Assembly (NCBI GenBank): GCA_023431205.1
Contig: JAEYXQ010000084.1
Coordinates: forward strand, 1-28,267
DNA length: 28,267 nt
Reading direction: 5' to 3'
Source: Pseudomonadota bacterium
GTDB lineage: Bacteria > Pseudomonadota > Alphaproteobacteria > Rhizobiales > Devosiaceae
In this document: positions 1-9,075 of the stretch, piece after piece
Layout of the letters: each line of letters starts with the position of its first letter
Position numbering within the stretch: position 1 is the first letter of the stretch
The notes under the pieces: model-generated
Told to the model about the DNA's origin: nothing
Database searches by the model: none
What the model saw: the letters and a program-made list of their open reading frames with translations, nothing else
Made by a program: the position numbers and the translations under genes

Positions 1-102
1 TATGTGCCGGTGGACAAGGCCGAGGATACCCAGCTTCAGTATGCGATCTCGCTGGTCGAGGGCCGCGAGACCGACCCGGCCTATCCGCCCAAGGCCGAAT
101 AA
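1..102 (+). CDS. ctpA: C-terminal end of S41-family carboxyl-terminal processing protease (partial)
   Basis: Only the last 33 codons are present, in the first frame, ending in TAA at 100-102. The visible peptide contains DTQLQYAISLVEG, which resembles the conserved C-terminal helix of CtpA-type S41 proteases, followed by a short Pro-rich tail. The family cleaves periplasmic proteins near their C-termini with a Ser/Lys dyad; neither the catalytic residues nor the PDZ domain fall within the window. The call also rests on context, since ctpA, a divergent polysaccharide deacetylase and rppH follow one another in many Hyphomicrobiales. The start lies outside the window. Confidence 0.75.
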   Translation, partial: YVPVDKAEDTQLQYAISLVEGRETDPAYPPKAE

Positions 103-124
103 GCGCCGGGCATGATATGAAGAG

Positions 125-152
125 AGCGGGCGTGATTCGGTTCGTGCCCGCT
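125..152 (+). terminator. Hairpin between ctpA and the deacetylase gene
   Basis: The 7-bp perfect stem AGCGGGC/GCCCGCT (125-131 with 146-152) closes a 14-nt loop, 23 nt after the ctpA stop. No T-run follows, so this is at best a weak or attenuating terminator. It may only be an mRNA-stabilising hairpin between two genes of one operon. Confidence 0.3.
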
Positions 153-179
153 TCTGACGCCACGGGATAGGGCGGAGCC

Positions 180-1283
180 TTGGCCAACGACCTGTCGACA
201 CCGCTGACCGGCCGCAAGCGCCAGACCGGCATGCGCCGGCACCTGCCGGTGGCGCGGGCGCTGATCGGCGTACTGGTGGTGACCCTTGGCGCCGCAGCGC
301 TGCGCATCCTCACCGTCGACGAGCCGGATGGCGGCCGCCCCACCGCGGAGGTGCCGATCACCTCGGCCCGCGATGCCAATGCGGTGGCCAATGCCGTCGC
401 CAACGGCCCGGTCACCATCACCGCCGACCTTCAGCAATATCCCGCCGGCAATCCGCCGCCGCAGACCACGACTGCTGCCGCGACCCGCGACCTGTTCGGC
501 GCCCTGCCCGACCTCAGCGAGGAAACCGGCGACGGGGCACTGCCGCGCATTTCGGCCACCGGCCTCACCCCTTTTGCCGCCTATTCGGCACCGGCGCCAC
601 AGGCGGCCGGCAGCGGCGCGCCGAAAGTCGCCATCGTGGTGTCCGGCCTCGGCATCAACGAACAGGCCTCGCTCGATGCCATCGACCAGCTGCCCGAGGC
701 CGTGACCATGGGCTTTGCTCCCTATGGCAAGGCGCTGGTGGCCACCGTCGCCGCGGCGCGCTCGGGCGGTCACGAAGTGCTGCTCGAAATCCCGCTCGAG
801 CCGTTCGATTATCCGCAGAACGATCCCGGCCCGCAGACCCTGCTGACGGGCGATGCGCCGCGGGCCAATCTCGACAAGCTGTTCTGGCTGATGTCGCGCT
901 TCGGTGGCTATTTCGGGCTGATGAACAATATGGGGGCCCGCTTCACCGCCTCGGCCGCCGACTTCTCGCCGGTCATGGAAGAGCTGGGCGCGCGGGGGCT
1001 GGGATACCTCGATGACGGCTCCTCCAACCGTTCGGTGGCGCCGCAGCTGGCGCAATCGAACAAGGTGCCATTCTCGCGCGTGGATGCGGTGGTCGACGCC
1101 AACCCGTCGCCCCAATCCATCCAGTCAGCGCTTGCCAGCCTTGAAGAGAAGGCAAAACAGAATGGCGCGGCAATTGGTATGGTGAGCGCGCTCCCCCTCT
1201 CGGTGGCCGCCGTCGCCGAATGGGCCCGCGGGCTCGAGCAAAGGGGGCTGATGCTGGTCCCGGCCAGCGCCCTGATGCAATAG
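180..1283 (+). CDS. Divergent polysaccharide deacetylase family protein (DUF610/YibQ-like)
   Basis: This 367-aa protein starts at TTG. The N-terminal DLSTPLTGRKR resembles the conserved DL-x-x-PLG opening of the family in Rhizobiales, and GGAG at 174-177 lies close upstream. The next in-frame ATG (231) would remove that opening. A membrane-anchor segment lies at about residues 26-44, followed by a Pro/Ala-rich linker to about 147 and the deacetylase-like domain from about 149 (KVAIVVSGLGIN). MGARFTA near 250 and LDDGSSNRS near 278 match motifs of PF04748. The family has a NodB-like fold but lacks the usual metal-binding set, so catalysis is uncertain; a role at the cell envelope with the CtpA protease is inferred from position. 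The gene ends 12 nt before rppH. Confidence 0.88.
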   Translation: MANDLSTPLTGRKRQTGMRRHLPVARALIGVLVVTLGAAALRILTVDEPDGGRPTAEVPITSARDANAVANAVANGPVTITADLQQYPAGNPPPQTTTAAATRDLFGALPDLSEETGDGALPRISATGLTPFAAYSAPAPQAAGSGAPKVAIVVSGLGINEQASLDAIDQLPEAVTMGFAPYGKALVATVAAARSGGHEVLLEIPLEPFDYPQNDPGPQTLLTGDAPRANLDKLFWLMSRFGGYFGLMNNMGARFTASAADFSPVMEELGARGLGYLDDGSSNRSVAPQLAQSNKVPFSRVDAVVDANPSPQSIQSALASLEEKAKQNGAAIGMVSALPLSVAAVAEWARGLEQRGLMLVPASALMQ

Positions 1284-1295
1284 AGCTGCCAAGAG

Positions 1296-1841
1296 ATGAG
1301 TGCCCTTTCCGCCCGCCCCGACCGCGACGCCCTGCCCTATCGCGACTGCGTCGGCGTCGCCGTGTTCAACGCCGAGGGCAATGTGTTCATCGGCCAGCGC
1401 AAGCCGGAGCCGTCGGGCGACGACGTCTCGGAAGTGGAAGCCCCCTGGCAGATGCCGCAGGGCGGCATCGATCCCGGCGAGGACCCGCTGCGCGCCGCGC
1501 TACGGGAACTGTTCGAGGAAACCAATATCGCCTCGGTGAGCCTTCTGGCCGAGGCGCCGGAATGGATCACCTACGACCTGCCGGACGAACTGCTCGGCAT
1601 TGCCCTGCGCGGACGCTATCGCGGCCAGCGCCAGCGCTGGTTCGCCTTCGCCTTTACCGGTGACGACAGCGAGATCAACGTCGACCACCCCGGTGGCGGC
1701 AAGGTGGAGGCTGAGTTCGACGCCTGGCGCTGGGAGCGGCTGAGCCGCACCCCGCACCTGATCGTGCCGTTCAAGCGGCCCGCCTATGAGCAGGTGGCCG
1801 CCGCCTTCGGCGATATCCCGCAACGCTTCACCCACGCCTGA
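1296..1841 (+). CDS. rppH: RNA pyrophosphohydrolase RppH (Nudix)
   Basis: This 181-aa Nudix hydrolase removes pyrophosphate from the 5' end of primary transcripts, which starts RNase E-dependent mRNA decay in the cytoplasm. The Nudix box is complete: G56, E62, R70-E71-L72, E74-E75, ending at I78, matching G-x5-E-x7-REU-x-EE-x-GU apart from Asn at the last Gly. The N-terminal YRDCVGVAVFN and WQMPQGGID are typical of the RppH/IalA subgroup in alphaproteobacteria. The start ATG follows the deacetylase stop by 12 nt with a purine-rich AAGAG immediately before it. The gene ends 3 nt before the next start, so it is probably in one transcript with its neighbours. Confidence 0.95.
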   Translation: MSALSARPDRDALPYRDCVGVAVFNAEGNVFIGQRKPEPSGDDVSEVEAPWQMPQGGIDPGEDPLRAALRELFEETNIASVSLLAEAPEWITYDLPDELLGIALRGRYRGQRQRWFAFAFTGDDSEINVDHPGGGKVEAEFDAWRWERLSRTPHLIVPFKRPAYEQVAAAFGDIPQRFTHA

Positions 1842-1844
1842 GCC

Positions 1845-2531
1845 ATGAAAACCATCGGCCTGATTGGCGGGATGAGCTGGGAATCGACGGCGCACTACTA
1901 CCGCATCCTCAACCGGGAAACCGCAGCACGCCTGGGCGGCCTTCACTCCGCCCCGGTGATCGTTCATTCGGTGGACTTCGCCCCGATCGCAGCCATGCAG
2001 TCGGAGGGCCGCTGGGACGAGGCGGGCCGGCAACTGGCCGGGATCGCCACCGGCCTCGAGCTCGCCGGCGCCGAGGTGATCGGGCTTGCCACCAACACCA
2101 TGCACAAGGTGGCCGAGCCGATCATCGACGCCATCGGCGTGCCGTTCGTCCATATTGCCGAGCCCACGGCGGAGGCGCTGCTGGCCGACGGCTTCGGCAC
2201 GGTCGGCCTGCTTGGCACGCGCTTCACCATGGAAGATCCGTTCTACTGCGACCGGCTGCGCCAGCATGGGCTAGAACCGCTGGTGCCGGAGGTGGACCGC
2301 ACCAACCTCAACGGCATCATCTTCGAGGAACTCTGCCGCAGCATCGTGCGCGAGGACTCGCGCCGCCTCTATGTCACCGCCATCGAACGGCTGGCGGCGC
2401 GCGGGGCGGAAGCGGTGATCCTCGGCTGCACCGAAATCGGCATGCTGATCGACGATTCCGTCAGCCCGCTGCCGGTCTATGACACCACCGAACTGCACGC
2501 GAAGGCGCTGGTAGAGGCGGCGCTGGCGTAG
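1845..2531 (+). CDS. YgeA-type aspartate/glutamate racemase with atypical active site
   Basis: This 228-aa protein of the Asp/Glu/hydantoin racemase superfamily opens with MKTIGLIGGMSWEST, nearly identical to the YgeA opening I recall. Canonical members use two cysteines. Here the second is present (C195 in ILGCTEIG), but the first motif reads A82-T83-N84-T85-M86-H87. Aligned with the CNT-x-H motif of canonical enzymes, the first catalytic Cys is Thr83. A Thr/Cys pair is known from an L-aspartate/glutamate-specific E. coli racemase of this subgroup, so activity is still plausible. The neighbouring Cys82 of YgeA is Ala here. Starting 3 nt after rppH, it is probably co-transcribed. D-amino acid supply or turnover for the envelope is an inference. 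Confidence 0.88.
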   Translation: MKTIGLIGGMSWESTAHYYRILNRETAARLGGLHSAPVIVHSVDFAPIAAMQSEGRWDEAGRQLAGIATGLELAGAEVIGLATNTMHKVAEPIIDAIGVPFVHIAEPTAEALLADGFGTVGLLGTRFTMEDPFYCDRLRQHGLEPLVPEVDRTNLNGIIFEELCRSIVREDSRRLYVTAIERLAARGAEAVILGCTEIGMLIDDSVSPLPVYDTTELHAKALVEAALA

Positions 2532-2555
2532 GCGAAGTTCGAGCGCGTTGCCCCA

Positions 2556-2657
2556 CCCCACCCTCATTCCCTCCCCATCAAGGGGAGGGAGGCGCAGGGC
2601 TGCGGCTCCAGTGTTCATCGCCTCCCTCCCCCTTGTGGGGAGGGAATGAGGGTGGGG
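2556..2657. repeat. Palindromic intergenic repeat, 38-nt arms
   Basis: Arms at 2556-2593 and 2620-2657 are reverse complements over 38 nt with differences only in a short central stretch. Each arm is itself self-complementary (CCCTCCCC paired with GGGGAGGG), so the whole element could fold as a cloverleaf or cruciform. It lies 24 nt after the racemase stop and before the convergent chemoreceptor pseudogene. Such GC-rich palindromes are common between genes in Hyphomicrobiales. It may act as a bidirectional terminator, though there is no T-run. Confidence 0.8.
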
Positions 2658-2690
2658 GTCTTAAGCCGCCCGGCGCGTTGCCCCAGGTGT

Positions 2691-2816
2691 TCTTCTCCCC
2701 TTCGGGGAGAAGGTGGCGCGCAGCGCCGGATGAGGGGGTGGGCGCCACGTCTCCTGGGGTGGGTCCGGCTCCCCCTCACCCGCCCTGCGGGCGACCTCTC
2801 GCCGATGGGGAGAGGA
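2691..2816. repeat. Second palindromic repeat with internal hairpins
   Basis: An imperfect inverted repeat is formed by a segment at 2691-2740 (hairpin TTCTCCCC-TTCGGGGAGAA, then GGTGGCGCGCAGCGCC and GATGAGGGGG) and its relative at 2770-2816 (CCCCCTCACCCGCCCTGCGGGCGACC, then a hairpin CCTCTCGCC-GATGGGGAGAGG). This is the widespread alphaproteobacterial intergenic palindrome style. Its right part runs into the reading frame that would encode the tail of the chemoreceptor pseudogene, so the repeat has probably altered the end of that gene. Confidence 0.7.
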
Positions 2817-4252
2817 AAGCCTCGCGGTCCCCGAACTCAAGCCGCTCGCAGCTTGCCGGCGTCGCCTTCCCCTCCAGCTGGAATACGGCCACGATGTCGT
2901 CCAGCGAGCGGGCCTGTGCCTCGGTCTGGCCGATGGCGGCATTGGTTTCTTCCACCAGGGCAGCGTTGTGCTGGGTCATCTCGTCGGAAGGCGATGTCGT
3001 CGATCAGGCCGATGATGTTGGAGATCTTTGCCGAGGATTCGCTGATCCGCTCCATGGCTTCGGTGGCTTCCGCCATCACCGTGCCGCTCTGGCCGGCGGT
3101 GTCGGACACGGCAGCGGCTTTGCCCGCGGCATCGCGCGCCCGGCGGGCATTGGTATTCGCCGCTCTTGAACTGGCCTGCAGCCAGATCGAGCCAGAACTG
3201 CCGTACGCGGCCGACGTCGGGTCGGCATCGAAGAGGAAGTGGGCATTAGCTAGGCCCTCTACGTCCTCGAGGCGGTAGCCGAGGAAGTCGAGGAAGTTGT
3301 CGTTGGCGGTCAGCAGTTCGCCGGTGAGCGTGAACTCGGCCACCAGTTGGGAGCGGGAAATGGCATCGAGCTGTCCGGTATGGTCTGCGGCTTCGCTGAG
3401 ATGCCGCTGCGTCTCGGCGCCGAGTTCGGCCACGCGCTCGGCATTGGCGCGGAACACTTCCACCGCCCGCGCCATGGCGCCGATCTCGTTGCGGTTGTCG
3501 GTATAGGGCACCGCCTCGCCGAGCCGGCCATCGGCGATCGCGCTCATGGTGGCGGAGAGCCGCGGGATCGGTCGGGTGAGGACCCGCGACAACAGCAGCG
3601 CCACGGCACCGACGGTCAACAGCGCGATGGCCCCTACGCCTGCCAGCATGGCCAGGGTTTCCCCCATTACGGCATTGATCGGCGCCTTCTCGACCGCGAT
3701 GGCGAGCACGCCGATGACCTGGCCGTCGGCCATGGCGATGGGTTGGTGCAGGGTATAGTAGTCGACGCCCGCAATCGTCGCCTCGCCGCGGACCGGCTGG
3801 TTGGCGACAAGGCTGTCGAACAGCGCCGTGCCGGCGGGGATCGGCATGTCCAGCAGCCGCTCGCCGGCTTCATCGAGCAGGCTGGTGGTGCCCACCGTCA
3901 TGTCGGGGCCGGCCTCGGGATCATGGACATAGATGGTGGCGTCCTGCCCGGCGACGCGGGCAATGGTGTCGATCACGTCATGGGTGCGAAAGCGCGGCAT
4001 GGAGCGCATGGTCAGCGCCGCAACGTTGCCGGCCTCGTCGGAGATCACCTCGAGGCTCGGCAGGTTCACCTGCAGGATCGAGGCACTGATGCGGGTGGCA
4101 CTGGCGACGGCGGCATCCGCCTCTTCGCGGACGGTGCCGGAGAGGCTGATGAACAGTCCCCGCGTCACCGCTCCGACGGAGATGACGATGGAGCAAACCG
4201 CCAGGGCGGCAATGGCAAAGGTCAGGCGAATCCTGCCGAGCAGCGAGTGCAT
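2776..4252 (-). pseudogene. Degraded methyl-accepting chemotaxis protein
   Basis: A membrane chemoreceptor broken in several places. Intact first part: TM1 (about residues 10-32), periplasmic sensor region, TM2 (about 200-222), HAMP, then the beginning of a PAS domain (LDAISRSQLVAEF, FLDFLGY). Near 3202 a 1-nt loss shifts the frame: the true PAS continuation, reading QFWLDLAAGQFKSGEYQ, is found in another frame at about 3201-3152. At about 3150 this joins directly to NARRARDAAGK, which belongs well inside the signalling domain. Near 2986 the text jumps from IGLIDDIAF straight to DEMTQHNAALVEETNAA in another frame. The intervening hairpin tip that binds CheA/CheW is absent. The reading frame open to 2837 therefore ends in nonsense; the true tail runs to a stop at 2776 inside a repeat. 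Signalling through CheA should be impossible. Confidence 0.85.
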
Positions 4253-4675
4253 TCCGGGTCACTCCGACATAGTGCCGCGCCTTCTGGCGCCGGCGTGTGG
4301 CTCCTCCACGCCCGGCAGCCTGCCATCGGAAAGTTAAACCTGTGTTTATATGCTGACCATTCTCTAGCCATATCAGTGGTTTGCCTAAATTATCACCAGC
4401 ATGCATGCGACTGCAATTTGCGAGGGACGTTCGCATTCTGCAACGCAGATCCGGACGGCAGTTGAGCTAGTGGCCCGGAAATGCTCGTCGTTTGACGATG
4501 GCATGGTTCTGGCAATGGGACCGTTGTCCGGAAACTTGTGCATGCGTACCGGATGTCAGTCAGCGGGTCCCGCTTCTGCGACCGGGGCGGGACCCCCGAC
4601 ACCTCCGGCAGGCCCGCACTTGCCGTCACCGCCGCCAGCCACTAGATATCGTTGCGTTTTCAACCGGAGACGACC
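4253..4675. other. Intergenic region without a supported gene
   Basis: About 420 nt between the start of the chemoreceptor pseudogene and the YggT gene. A relatively AT-rich patch at 4330-4400 probably carries the old chemoreceptor promoter on the minus strand. A 9-bp inverted repeat GGGTCCCGC/GCGGGACCC (4565-4573 with 4587-4595) has no T-run. Open frames here show no recognisable protein and no good ribosome binding site. The AG-rich GGAGA at 4666-4670 serves the next gene. Confidence 0.6.
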
Positions 4676-4966
4676 ATGCGCGCCGTGCTCGACATCATCC
4701 TGCTCATCCTCCAGCTCTACTGGTGGATCGTGCTCGCCATGATCATCATGAGCTGGCTGATCTCGTTCAACGTGATCAACACGCGCAATCAGTTCGTCGC
4801 CTCGCTGTGGCGCGTCCTCAATCAGCTCACCGAGCCGGTGCTGCGCCCCATCCGCCGCATGATGCCGAACCTGTCGGGCCTCGATATCAGCCCGATCATC
4901 CTGTTCATCATCATCTTCTTCATCGAGCGGATCATCATCTACTACATCTACCCCAACGTCTTCTGA
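4676..4966 (+). CDS. YggT family membrane protein
   Basis: This 96-aa integral membrane protein has two hydrophobic segments (about residues 5-27 and 66-92) separated by a basic stretch with EPVLRPIRRMMP, the YggT/PF02325 hallmark. The ATG at 4676 is chosen because GGAGA lies 5 nt upstream and the protein then begins MRAVLDIILLIL like its family; an earlier ATG at 4652 lacks such a site. YggT proteins are linked to osmotic or ion homeostasis and to cell division or organelle biogenesis in some lineages, but no biochemical role is settled. The DUF167 gene follows 4 nt later, a common pairing. Confidence 0.92.
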   Translation: MRAVLDIILLILQLYWWIVLAMIIMSWLISFNVINTRNQFVASLWRVLNQLTEPVLRPIRRMMPNLSGLDISPIILFIIIFFIERIIIYYIYPNVF

Positions 4967-4970
4967 GGCA

Positions 4971-5282
4971 GTGGCAGCGCCCTGCTGGCGCCCAGTCGAG
5001 GCCGGGATCGAGCTGTTCCTGCGGGTTACTCCAAACAGCGGCCGTGACGCCATCGAAGGGGTCGAACTGCGTGACGACGGCCGCGCCGTGCTGCGGGTGC
5101 GGGTCAGTGCCGTGCCCGACAAGGGCAGGGCCAATGCTGCCGTGGTGGCGCTGATCGCCAAGGCGCTCGGTGTGCCGAAGAGCGCAGTGGACCTAGTCAG
5201 CGGCGAGACGGCGCGGCTGAAGACGCTGCGCATCGAGGGCCACGCGGAGACGCTGGGCGCCCGGATCGAGACGCTGGGTTAG
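4971..5282 (+). CDS. DUF167 (YggU-like) family protein
   Basis: This 103-aa cytoplasmic protein starts at GTG, 4 nt after the YggT stop. The DUF167 pattern is clear: LRVTPNSGRDAIEG near the start, LRVRVSAVPDKGRANAAV in the middle (residues about 40-57), then VPKSAVDLVSGETARLKTLRI. Family length is about 100 aa, so it is complete. The function is unknown; the fold is a small alpha/beta domain. The YggT-DUF167 order recurs across bacteria, and spacing suggests translational coupling. Its stop lies 3 nt from the convergent EVE gene stop. Confidence 0.92.
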   Translation: MAAPCWRPVEAGIELFLRVTPNSGRDAIEGVELRDDGRAVLRVRVSAVPDKGRANAAVVALIAKALGVPKSAVDLVSGETARLKTLRIEGHAETLGARIETLG

Positions 5283-5285
5283 CCG

Positions 5286-5720
5286 CTACTTGCCGCCGAG
5301 ACGGCAGACGATGTCCCACTCTTGCGGGGTGACGCGCGAGACCGACAGCCGCGACAGCCGCACCAGTTCCATCGCCTCGAGCCCCGGCGTCTGCTTGATG
5401 GTCGCCAGCGTCACCGGCCTGGGGAGCGGTTCGACCGACTGCACGTCGACGCACTCCCAGACCACATTCCCCTTGTCGTTCGGCGCGGCGGTCGAGTCGG
5501 GGTGCGCCGGCGCCACGATCTTCATGATGCCGACCACCTCCTTGCCGATATTGGAGTGGTAGAAGAAGGCGAGATCGCCCACTTCCATTTCCTTCATGTT
5601 GTTGCGCGCGGTGAAGTTGCGCACGCCATGCCACTCCTCCGCTTCGCCCCTCGCCGTCTTGGCGACAAGCTCATCGAAGGAAAAGACGTCCGGCTCGGAC
5701 TTCATCAACCAGTACGCCAT
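5286..5720 (-). CDS. EVE domain-containing protein
   Basis: This 144-aa protein consists of a single EVE domain (PUA-like fold; Thy28/THYN1 group). Seen motifs are WLMKSEPDVFSFDEL at the start, WHGVRNFTARNNMKEM near 50-65, GDLAFFYHSN near 68-77, and an end reading VTPQEWDIVCRLGGK. EVE domains bind modified bases in DNA or RNA, and a role in recognising modified nucleic acid is inferred, not shown. It is the last gene of a minus-strand operon, starting 3 nt after the YciI stop, downstream of the t6A-modification gene tsaD. That link to tRNA modification is suggestive, but the order is simply conserved in the group. Confidence 0.93.
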   Translation of the reverse strand: MAYWLMKSEPDVFSFDELVAKTARGEAEEWHGVRNFTARNNMKEMEVGDLAFFYHSNIGKEVVGIMKIVAPAHPDSTAAPNDKGNVVWECVDVQSVEPLPRPVTLATIKQTPGLEAMELVRLSRLSVSRVTPQEWDIVCRLGGK

Positions 5721-5723
5721 GGC

Positions 5724-6017
5724 TCACTGACCAATCGCGACATTGTCGATGGCTATGCGCCAGGGCTTGATCTCGTAGGAGCCGAAGATGCCCTCCTTGA
5801 TGAATGGATCGGCCTCGAAGGCGGCGGTCGCTTCCTCGATCGAGGCCGCCTCGAGCACCATCAGCGAGCCTTCGGGATTGCCGGCCTCGCCGAGCAGCGC
5901 CCCGGCCAGCTTCAGCCGGCTGCCGAGGCTGTTGAGATGATCCAGATGCACCGGACGGGTTGCGGTCCGTTGTTCGGCCGTACCAGGCTTGTCCTTGGCG
6001 ATCAGGGCATAAAGCAT
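5724..6017 (-). CDS. YciI family protein
   Basis: This 97-aa protein has the ferredoxin-like YciI fold. It carries the conserved RPVHLDHL segment (H24, D26, H27), a pattern thought to form the active site of the family, and ADPFIKEGIF near residue 70-80. Members are small dimeric enzymes or binding proteins, and a few act as dehydrochlorinases or hydrolases, but the substrate here cannot be told. It sits 3 nt after gpsA and 3 nt before the EVE gene in the same direction, so all four genes from tsaD downward are probably one transcript. Confidence 0.92.
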   Translation of the reverse strand: MLYALIAKDKPGTAEQRTATRPVHLDHLNSLGSRLKLAGALLGEAGNPEGSLMVLEAASIEEATAAFEADPFIKEGIFGSYEIKPWRIAIDNVAIGQ

Positions 6018-6020
6018 GGG

Positions 6021-6993
6021 TCAGTCCTCCCGCTTGAGTGGGCGGGACATCAGTCCCGCAACAACAGTGGCAATATCGGCCTCGCCGGCCAGCACCTGCA
6101 CCACCGCATCGACCAGTGGCGCATCGACGCCGTTGCCGCGCGCCAGTTGCTGCGCCACGGGCGCAGTCCACATGCCTTCGGCAAGGCCCACATCGGCGGT
6201 GATGTCCTCGGGCCGGCGGCCGGCGCCCAGCGCCATGCCGAAGCGGTAGTTGCGCGACTGCGCCGAGGTGCAACTGAGGGTGAGGTCGCCGAGGCCCGCG
6301 AGACCCGTGAGGGTCGAGGCCGAGCCGCCCAGCGTCCGCACCAGCCGCGCCAGTTCGGCAAATGCGCGGGCGATCAGCGCCGACCGCGCCGAGGCGCCGA
6401 GCCCCGCCCCTTCCACGGCACCGCAGGCAAGCGCGTAGACATTCTTGAGCGCACCAGCCAGTTCCACCCCGATCCGGTCATCGGCCGCATAGGGCCGGAA
6501 GCTCGGGCCAGCGAGGGCCGCGGCAAGGTCGGAGGTGTCGCTTGGATCGTCCCCCGCCAGCGTCACCGCCGTCGGCCGCCCCGCGGCGACATCGGCGGCA
6601 AAGCTCGGCCCGGACAGCACGTAGGGGATGGCTTCCGGCGCCATGTCGCGCAGGATCTCGCTCTGGCGCAGCAGCGTGCCGGTTTCGAGCCCCTTGGCCG
6701 AGAGCACCACCGGCTTGCCGGCCAACAGGTCAGGCGGAAGGGCGGTGAGCAGGGTTCGCGTCGCCTGTGCCGGTACGGCGAGGATAATGAAATCGGCAGC
6801 GCTTGGCGTCGCCGTGGGGCGGACGGAACCGTGCAACCGCTGCCCCGGCAGATGGCGGACGTTGATCCGCGCCGCCGCCACGGCCTCGGCCTCCGCCGGA
6901 TCGCGCAGCACCAGTTCCACCTGCCGCCCGGCCATGGCTGCGGCCTGCGCCAGGGCCGTCCCCCAGGAGCCGCCACCGATCACCGAAACGGTT

Positions 6994-7004
<11 letters not shown>
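6021..7004 (-). CDS. gpsA: NAD(P)H-dependent glycerol-3-phosphate dehydrogenase
   Basis: This 327-aa cytoplasmic enzyme reduces dihydroxyacetone phosphate to sn-glycerol 3-phosphate, the backbone precursor of phospholipids. The Rossmann motif is GGGSWGTALA (residues 10-19). SAKGLE (about 102-107), SGPSFA (131-136), ELAGALKNVYALACG with catalytic K187, GLAGLGDLTLSC with D240, and SRNYRFG (250-256) are all the family signatures. Length is normal. The start ATG lies inside the end of tsaD with an 11-nt overlap, which argues for translational coupling. Confidence 0.97.
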
Positions 7005-8073
<1,069 letters not shown>

Positions 8074-8130
8074 GACGAACTGGCTACTCCCTCGGGGGTA
8101 CGCTGATGCCTACTACGGGAAGAAAGTCCA

Positions 8131-9075
8131 TTGCAATCGCCGCTCCCCTTCCTTCGTCTCGGCACCCGCGGTAGTCCGCTGGCGCTGGCGCAGGCGCGCC
8201 TGGTGCGGCGGCTGCTGGCCGAAGCGCATTCGGTGCCCGAGGACGACATCGCCATCGAGGTGATTTCGACCGGCGGCGACCGCTCTCAGGCCTCCAACGC
8301 CAGCCTCATCGAAATCGGCGGCAAGGGCCTGTTCACCAAGGAAATCGACGAGGCCATGCTGCAGGGCAGGGTCGATGTGGGGGTTCATTCCAGCAAGGAC
8401 GTGGCGACGCGCCTGCCGGACGGATTGCGCCTCGCCGCCTTCCTCGAACGCGAGGACGTGCGCGACGCCTTCATCTCGGTCACCGTGCAGAGCCTCGATC
8501 ATCTGCCGGAGCGCGCGAAGTTCGGCACCTCCTCCATCCGGCGCAAGGCACAGGTGCTGCGCCAGCGCCCCGATCTCGAGATCGTGCCCTTCCGCGGCAA
8601 TGTCGGCACGCGGCTCGAAAAGCTGCTCGCCGGGGTGGCCGATGCCACGATGCTGGCGATGGCGGGGCTCAACCGGCTGGGAGAGAGCCACCGCGCCACC
8701 GCCGTGCTCGACACCGAGCACTTCATGCCGGCGCCGGCGCAGGGCGCCATCGGTCTCGCCGTTCGCTCGGATGATGAGCGGGCTGCGGCCCTGGTGGCCC
8801 CGCTCGACCATGCCCCCACCCATCGCGCGCTCATCGCGGAACGGGCCATGCTGGCGGTGCTCGACGGCTCCTGCCGCACCCCGGTGGGCGCGCTGACGGC
8901 GATTGCTGGCACCGGCCTCACTTTGCGCGGCGAAATCCTCAGCCTCGACGGCCAGACCGCTTTCATGACCGGTGCCGATGGCGACGACCCGCTGGCGGTG
9001 GGCCGGCAGGTCGGCGAGGACCTCGTGGCGCAGGCCGGCACGGAATGGCTGGCACAATGGGCGGCCGCAACATGA
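8131..9075 (+). CDS. hemC: Porphobilinogen deaminase (hydroxymethylbilane synthase)
   Basis: This 314-aa enzyme joins four porphobilinogens into hydroxymethylbilane in haem biosynthesis. It shows LGTRGSPLALAQ (10-21), the catalytic Asp in HSSKD (D90), GTSSIRRKAQ (132-141), FRGNVGTRL (154-162), and the dipyrromethane-attaching cysteine in LDGSCRTP (C248). The TTG start at 8131 is chosen because a GGAAGAAAG stretch lies at 8118-8126 and no ATG in frame occurs before residue 76. The stop overlaps the hemD start in ATGA. Divergent from tsaD. Confidence 0.96.
   Translation: MQSPLPFLRLGTRGSPLALAQARLVRRLLAEAHSVPEDDIAIEVISTGGDRSQASNASLIEIGGKGLFTKEIDEAMLQGRVDVGVHSSKDVATRLPDGLRLAAFLEREDVRDAFISVTVQSLDHLPERAKFGTSSIRRKAQVLRQRPDLEIVPFRGNVGTRLEKLLAGVADATMLAMAGLNRLGESHRATAVLDTEHFMPAPAQGAIGLAVRSDDERAAALVAPLDHAPTHRALIAERAMLAVLDGSCRTPVGALTAIAGTGLTLRGEILSLDGQTAFMTGADGDDPLAVGRQVGEDLVAQAGTEWLAQWAAAT

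Noticed and set aside
2837..4252. An intact 471-aa chemoreceptor
   Set aside because: The frame is open, but its last 35 or so residues are frameshifted nonsense and the conserved signalling hairpin is missing, so it is treated as a pseudogene.
4565..4595. Inverted repeat GGGTCCCGC/GCGGGACCC as a terminator
   Set aside because: No T-run and no gene ending just before it on either strand.
4401..4742. Plus-strand open frame in the gap before the YggT gene
   Set aside because: No recognisable domain or good ribosome binding site, and it runs into the YggT gene in another frame.
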